A stretch of 10,874 nucleotides of DNA from assembly GCA_011391835.1 (NCBI GenBank), contig JAABPS010000065.1, forward strand, positions 1-10,874, read 5' to 3'. The stretch's first letter is position 1. The number at the start of each line of letters is the position of its first letter. The translations under genes were made by a program, and so were the position numbers. Shown one piece after another: positions 9,001 through 10,874 of the stretch. This DNA is from Desulfobacteraceae bacterium (GTDB lineage: Bacteria > Desulfobacterota > Desulfobacteria > Desulfobacterales > JAABPS01). The notes beneath the pieces were generated by a model, which had not been told where the DNA came from, did not search any database, and saw nothing but the letters and a program-made list of their open reading frames with translations.

Positions 9001-9566
9001 TCTCCGTACAAAGGGGAAAATACATCAATGATTCCACCCCTGACTGAAAAATCCCCGGGTTCCTCCACAATGACTGACCGGGTATAGCCGCCGGCAATCA
9101 GCTTTTCAACCAGCGCTTCTCGTTCGATCTCTTCGTCTACCATCACAAGTTCGGCAAAACCGCAGATTTCTTCCTTTGGGATAATCCGTTGAAGAAGAGC
9201 ATCTATGGAAGTGATGGCAATAAAAGGGGTGCTGGCTGTTGCCATCTGGTAAAGCAATTTGATCCGATTTGCCGCTGTTTCATTGTGGTAGGACATAAAT
9301 TTAAAAGGTGAAATATCATACGGAGGAAAAATCTGTATCAAAGACCCATCCTGGTTAAGAAAAAATCGAAGGTCATCTGCGAATTTTTCAGCCTCTTTTA
9401 CGGATTTAACAATGACAATAACCGGTTCCTGCCGCTCCTTGTATAGTTTGGAGACAAGATACGCCCTCTCAGATCCACAAAGTCCCGCGCATTCAGCATG
9501 ATAAGTAGGTGCCTGAATGATGTTGATGAAGGATCGAACTGATATTTTGTCTTGATTTTGGCTCAT
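6051..9566 (-). CDS. mfd: Transcription-repair coupling factor Mfd
   Basis: An ATP-driven DNA translocase of about 1,170 residues that pushes off RNA polymerase stalled at lesions and recruits UvrA to the template strand. The order matches the family: UvrB-like N-terminal module with a decayed ATP site (GLCGSERAYLVSKLY, about 30-44), the RNA-polymerase-interacting domain (DLVVHVDHGIGQYQGL, about 510-570), then the RecG-like translocase with Walker A GDVGYGKTE (about 658), DEEQRFG (about 759), LTATPIPR (about 784) and motif VI QLRGRVGR (about 928), followed by the TRG region and the C-terminal regulatory domain (YISDIDQRLSVYRRL, from about 1040). The length is close to E. coli Mfd (1148). No motif is broken. 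The ATG at 9566 is preferred; a GTG two codons earlier (9572) is possible, and neither has a clear ribosome binding site. It starts 25 bp from a divergent tRNA gene. Confidence 0.97.
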   Translation of the reverse strand: MSQNQDKISVRSFINIIQAPTYHAECAGLCGSERAYLVSKLYKERQEPVIVIVKSVKEAEKFADDLRFFLNQDGSLIQIFPPYDISPFKFMSYHNETAANRIKLLYQMATASTPFIAITSIDALLQRIIPKEEICGFAELVMVDEEIEREALVEKLIAGGYTRSVIVEEPGDFSVRGGIIDVFSPLYGEPLRIEFFGNTIESLRFFSAVSQRKTESVSEAVILPAREAILKKEDIAQIVSNVRKQASEIGLGRTKTREIVDRIQNEGVFPGSESLISLMYDKLDTFFDYVSVNTHFVHIEPMELAEAAGSLQEQASKNFSEALEQGHLCVDPQHMYLTWDDVEKMLIQRKRMSLSAFSVLKEMENQRRRADQYSMSVEDNAAICLELRKIQGTEHLLLPLSEWLSEKMQSGYTTVLVCNSKLQAERLDSLLKPYGIQLQFEGSFEDAKPAKDAVTIALGRVSSGFVWHAESMAIITEDEIFGTRHARIRTPTSAVKTKLLEFSDLKKKDLVVHVDHGIGQYQGLAKLKINGATNDFLQILYKDNDKLYLPVDRMSLIQKYMGIDGITPVLDKMGGKAWERIKDRVKRSAEKIAGELLKLYAARKIKEGFSFKAIDTVFEDFEVGFSYEETPDQLKAIEDTLYDMQESVPMDRLICGDVGYGKTEVALRASFLAVNNNKQVAVLVPTTVLAQQHFETFSSRFGRYPVRIECLNRFRSVSEQRTIVEGLKNGTVDIVIGTHRLLQKDIAFKDLGLLVLDEEQRFGVKHKEKLKRMKSSVDVLALTATPIPRTLHLSMMGIRDISIISTPPEHRRSIITYISEYEDIIASEAIRKELKRGGQIFFVHNKIHNIESVARKLNVLVPEVRLAVAHGRMNEDDLERVFLMFTNREIDMLVCTTIIESGLDIPSANTILVNGADQFGLAQMYQLRGRVGRAEEQAYAYLFIPHESHITKEAQKRLKVLMEHSDLGSGFQIAMSDLKIRGGGTILGAEQSGHIAAVGYEMFLQLMETAISELKGEPVIEALDPEINLPISSFIPESYISDIDQRLSVYRRLAKIRELNEIKELKNEMADRFGPMPDEVTNLLLKIMLKALSVQAGVKRLDLNENVLLLYFSNIHVKHPDGIIDMIVSGGHQFTLSPDHVFKAVLKKNNEKQMLSDAKNILKEIAQRVNC

Positions 9567-9591
9567 AAACACAGTAGGAACGTTGTCTCAT

Positions 9592-9667
9592 GCCGACGTA
9601 GCTCACCCGGTAGAGCAGCTGATTCGTAATCAGCAGGTAGGCGGTTCGACTCCGCCCGTCGGCTCCA
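9592..9667 (+). tRNA. tRNA-Thr, anticodon CGT
   Basis: A 76-base cloverleaf including an encoded CCA. The acceptor stem GCCGACG/CGTCGGC is perfect, the D stem is GCTC/GAGC, and the anticodon stem GCTGA/TCAGC encloses loop TTCGTAA with anticodon CGT at 9625-9627, which reads ACG (threonine). The variable loop is AGGTA and the T stem GGCGG/CCGCC encloses TTCGACT. The discriminator base is T. One oddity: position 15 is C (9606) and position 48 is A (9639), so the usual purine-pyrimidine tertiary (Levitt) pair is replaced by C-A. Secondary structure is otherwise complete. The gene is divergent from mfd. I see no convincing promoter in the short stretch before it or a strong terminator directly after it. 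Confidence 0.96.
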
Positions 9668-9899
9668 CTTATTTTAGCATCTTTTCAAATAGTTAGAATC
9701 GTCGAACTCTTTAAAAATACCTCATTTATTACAAAAACAACATACGATCTAAAAGCAAGCCCGCTGTTTCTTATTCTACTTTGGTTGTTTTTTCAAGGGT
9801 GGTTTTCAGGATAAACCATGCCCTACTTCATCTGCCTGCCCATACACCAATGCCACCTTAAAACCTGCCTGCCGCGGTCTGTCCTGATTTAAACAATAT

Positions 9900-9939
9900 T
9901 TAACACAGCCCTAATACATCTCTAATACCTCCTCAGTAC
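9900..9939. repeat. Four 7-mer direct repeats with 11-bp period, possible operator
   Basis: Seven-base units start at 9900, 9911, 9922 and 9933: TTAACAC, CTAATAC, CTAATAC, TCAGTAC, each followed by four unlike bases. The two middle units are identical, and the outer units match them at five of seven positions. Seven-base half-sites at 11-bp steps are the classic layout for winged-helix response regulators of the OmpR/PhoB family, which bind head-to-tail along one DNA face. The units do not match the PhoB consensus CTGTCAT well. The array lies about 95 bp before the porin start, a sensible position for an activator. Regulator identity is unknown. Confidence 0.5.
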
Positions 9940-9957
9940 GTTACGCACCATTGAATT

Positions 9958-9990
9958 CTTCTTTGAAACAGGTTCGAAGAAGTGTTTTTT
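9958..9990 (+). terminator. Terminator-like hairpin in the porin leader
   Basis: Arms CTTCTTTGAA (9958-9967) and TTCGAAGAAG (9973-9982) pair over 10 bp with one G-U, around a five-base loop ACAGG; two bases later comes a run of six T (9985-9990). This is the form of an intrinsic terminator reading rightward. The stem is AT-rich (three G-C pairs), so it may be weak or conditional. It could end transcripts coming from the tRNA-Thr side, or act as an attenuator or 5' stabiliser for the porin mRNA, depending on where that mRNA begins. On the minus strand there is no T run after the hairpin. Confidence 0.55.
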
Positions 9991-10010
9991 AAATTTATTG
10001 GAGGAACATA

Positions 10011-10037
10011 ATGATTAACATCGGAGGTGTAAAATGA
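10011..10037 (+). CDS. 8-codon leader ORF overlapping the porin start
   Basis: ATG at 10011 begins an 8-residue ORF (MINIGGVK) ending in TGA at 10035-10037, which overlaps the porin ATG (10034) as ATGA. It has its own strong ribosome binding site, TTGGAGG, 6 bases before the ATG, and it contains the porin ribosome binding site (GGAGGTG) within its Gly-Gly codons. Ribosomes translating it would cross the porin start region and could reinitiate there. The peptide has no run of one amino acid that would suggest classical amino-acid attenuation. Whether it is translated is unproven. Confidence 0.45.
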   Translation: MINIGGVK

Positions 10038-10874
10038 AGAAAAAAGTAGTGTTAGCCCTGTGTATGTGCATGTTGGTTACAGGGGCGGTTGTAAAGGCAG
10101 ACGATCTGACAGAGCTTAAACAACAGTTCGAACAGCAAAAACAACTGATGAATAAAATGGAAAAAAGGATCGAAGAGCTGGAATCAACGGAAAAGAAACC
10201 AGGGGATACGCAGGATCTCAGCTGGCTGAAATCCATCGAATGGATTAAGAACATAAAATGGAGCGGCGATATCCGGTATCGACATGAATACATCGATGAT
10301 GAAACTCAGGCTACCGATCATCGGAACAGAAACCGGATTCGAGCGCGGTTGAAAGTTAATGCCAAGGTCAATGATCAGGTGGATGCCACGGTGAGACTTG
10401 CCACAGGAAGCAGTGATTCAGCAACATCAACGAATCAGACACTTGATAATTCTTTCACCAGCAAACCTATCTGGCTCGACCTGGCATATGCGGATTATCA
10501 TCCAAACTTTGCTCCCGGGTTACATGCTCTGGCAGGAAAGATGGAAAATCCCTTTTACAATGTCGGGGGGCATCAACTTTTCCTGGATGGCGATGTCACG
10601 CCTGAAGGTGGCGCAATTACCTATACACATGGATTCTTTGATGATAAAACCACCGTTAATGCCAATCTGGGAGGCTTCTGGCTCGAGGAAAGAAATTCCG
10701 GTCCGTCCGTAGATACCACGTTGTTTGGTGTTCAGGTTTATGCCCAGCAAAAGCTCCCTGCGAACATGCATATTCTTGGCGGTGTTACCTATTATGATTT
10801 CGGAAGTATTAACAATAGAGCAGCCATCACCGGCGGGTTCGGGAAAAACTCCACGGCTGGCGGCCTATACATCT
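10034..10874 (+). CDS. Outer-membrane porin (putative Porin_5-type), 3' end cut by window
   Basis: The first 280 codons of an outer-membrane beta-barrel protein; the reading frame is open to the window end. A signal peptide (MKKKVVLALCMCMLVTGAVVKA, cleaved before DD) is followed by a heptad-rich coiled coil (LTELKQQFEQQKQLMNKMEKRIEELES, about 25-51), which in related porins helps trimers form or contacts the periplasmic layer. From about residue 75 alternating strands appear: IKWSGDIRYRHEY, NRIRARLKVNAKV, VDATVRLATGS, then LDLAYADYHP and GLHALAGKMENPFYN, a pattern I associate with putative porins of sulfate reducers and other proteobacteria. It should form a channel for small solutes; the substrate is unknown. 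The ribosome binding site GGAGGTG is 6 bases before the ATG. The leader carries direct repeats, a hairpin and a coupled 8-codon ORF. Confidence 0.85.
   Translation, partial: MKKKVVLALCMCMLVTGAVVKADDLTELKQQFEQQKQLMNKMEKRIEELESTEKKPGDTQDLSWLKSIEWIKNIKWSGDIRYRHEYIDDETQATDHRNRNRIRARLKVNAKVNDQVDATVRLATGSSDSATSTNQTLDNSFTSKPIWLDLAYADYHPNFAPGLHALAGKMENPFYNVGGHQLFLDGDVTPEGGAITYTHGFFDDKTTVNANLGGFWLEERNSGPSVDTTLFGVQVYAQQKLPANMHILGGVTYYDFGSINNRAAITGGFGKNSTAGGLYI

Larger units (their letters stand above)
9668..10010. other. Intergenic region between tRNA-Thr and porin gene
   Basis: About 340 bp without a gene I can support. The left half must contain, or lead to, any mfd promoter that lies beyond the tRNA; on the minus strand TAAAAT (9676-9671) is a possible -10 but lacks a matching -35. 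In the middle, a 9-base CTGCCTGCC occurs at 9832 and again at 9865, 33 bp apart, and a small imperfect hairpin with arms TGGTTT/AAACCA sits at 9800-9818. The right half holds four 7-mers at 11-bp steps (9900-9939), a terminator-like hairpin (9958-9990), and the ribosome binding site of a short leader ORF (GGAGG near 10000). Confidence 0.7.

Noticed and set aside
9540..9591. Promoter for tRNA-Thr inside the start of mfd
   Set aside because: CATAAA at 9564-9569 could serve as a -10 but no -35 lies at 16-18 bp; TTGTCT at 9547 is only 11 bp away. A promoter must exist but I cannot place it.
9592..9667. tRNA-Thr as an integration site for a mobile element
   Set aside because: No integrase, no repeat of the tRNA 3' end elsewhere in the window, and the flanking genes look native.
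9797..9823. Imperfect hairpin TGGTTT/AAACCA with a bulged GGG/CCC extension as a terminator
   Set aside because: No T run follows it on either strand and the extension needs a two-base bulge.
10015..10293. A 92-codon minus-strand open frame opposite the porin start
   Set aside because: Cys/Phe/Ser-rich antisense product of the coiled-coil region, without a ribosome binding site; no support.
10398..10712. A 104-codon plus-strand open frame inside the porin
   Set aside because: It is in another frame of a well-supported porin with a signal peptide and strong ribosome binding site.
1..10874. CRISPR arrays, insertion sequences, toxin-antitoxin or phage genes
   Set aside because: No spaced direct repeats of CRISPR type, no transposase or integrase frames, and no small paired genes of that kind were seen on either strand.

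Overview
The window looks like chromosomal housekeeping DNA from a Gram-negative, probably sulfate-reducer-like member of the Desulfobacterota (old Deltaproteobacteria). This rests on the protein style, an outer-membrane chaperone set and a porin, moderate GC content, and a gene order (mfd, SurA-like genes, RodZ-like, recO, then a likely glyQ) that I associate with that group from memory. No search was run, so the taxonomic call is an inference.

Layout. From about 9.57 kb down to position 1, everything reads leftward (minus strand) as one compact block: mfd (transcription-repair coupling factor), a short SurA-like lipoprotein, a secreted SurA-like protein with one parvulin domain, a RodZ-like membrane protein with a helix-turn-helix, the magnesium channel gene mgtE, recO, a GHMP-family sugar kinase, and the first seven codons of what is probably glyQ (glycyl-tRNA synthetase alpha chain). 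Most gaps are 4 to 90 bp and I see no convincing terminator inside the block, so it may be one operon with internal promoters; a candidate promoter lies just before mgtE. Two DNA repair genes (mfd, recO) bracket envelope genes.

A plus-strand tRNA-Thr(CGT) starts only about 25 bp from the mfd start codon, pointing the other way. Its fold is clear, but the tertiary 15-48 pair would be C-A instead of the usual purine-pyrimidine pair. Any mfd promoter beyond the tRNA would produce an mRNA leader containing the tRNA complement.

The right end holds about 340 bp without a substantial gene and then a porin gene that runs off the window. The porin leader is the richest regulatory stretch here: four 7-mers repeated at exact 11-bp steps, a terminator-like hairpin followed by six T, and an 8-codon leader ORF with its own strong ribosome binding site whose stop overlaps the porin start codon. 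These could form a regulator site, an attenuator and a translational coupling device, though none has been tested.

I found no mobile element, CRISPR array or toxin-antitoxin module, and no clearly new multi-gene system. The best leads are the porin leader, the odd tRNA-Thr core and the split SurA-like pair.
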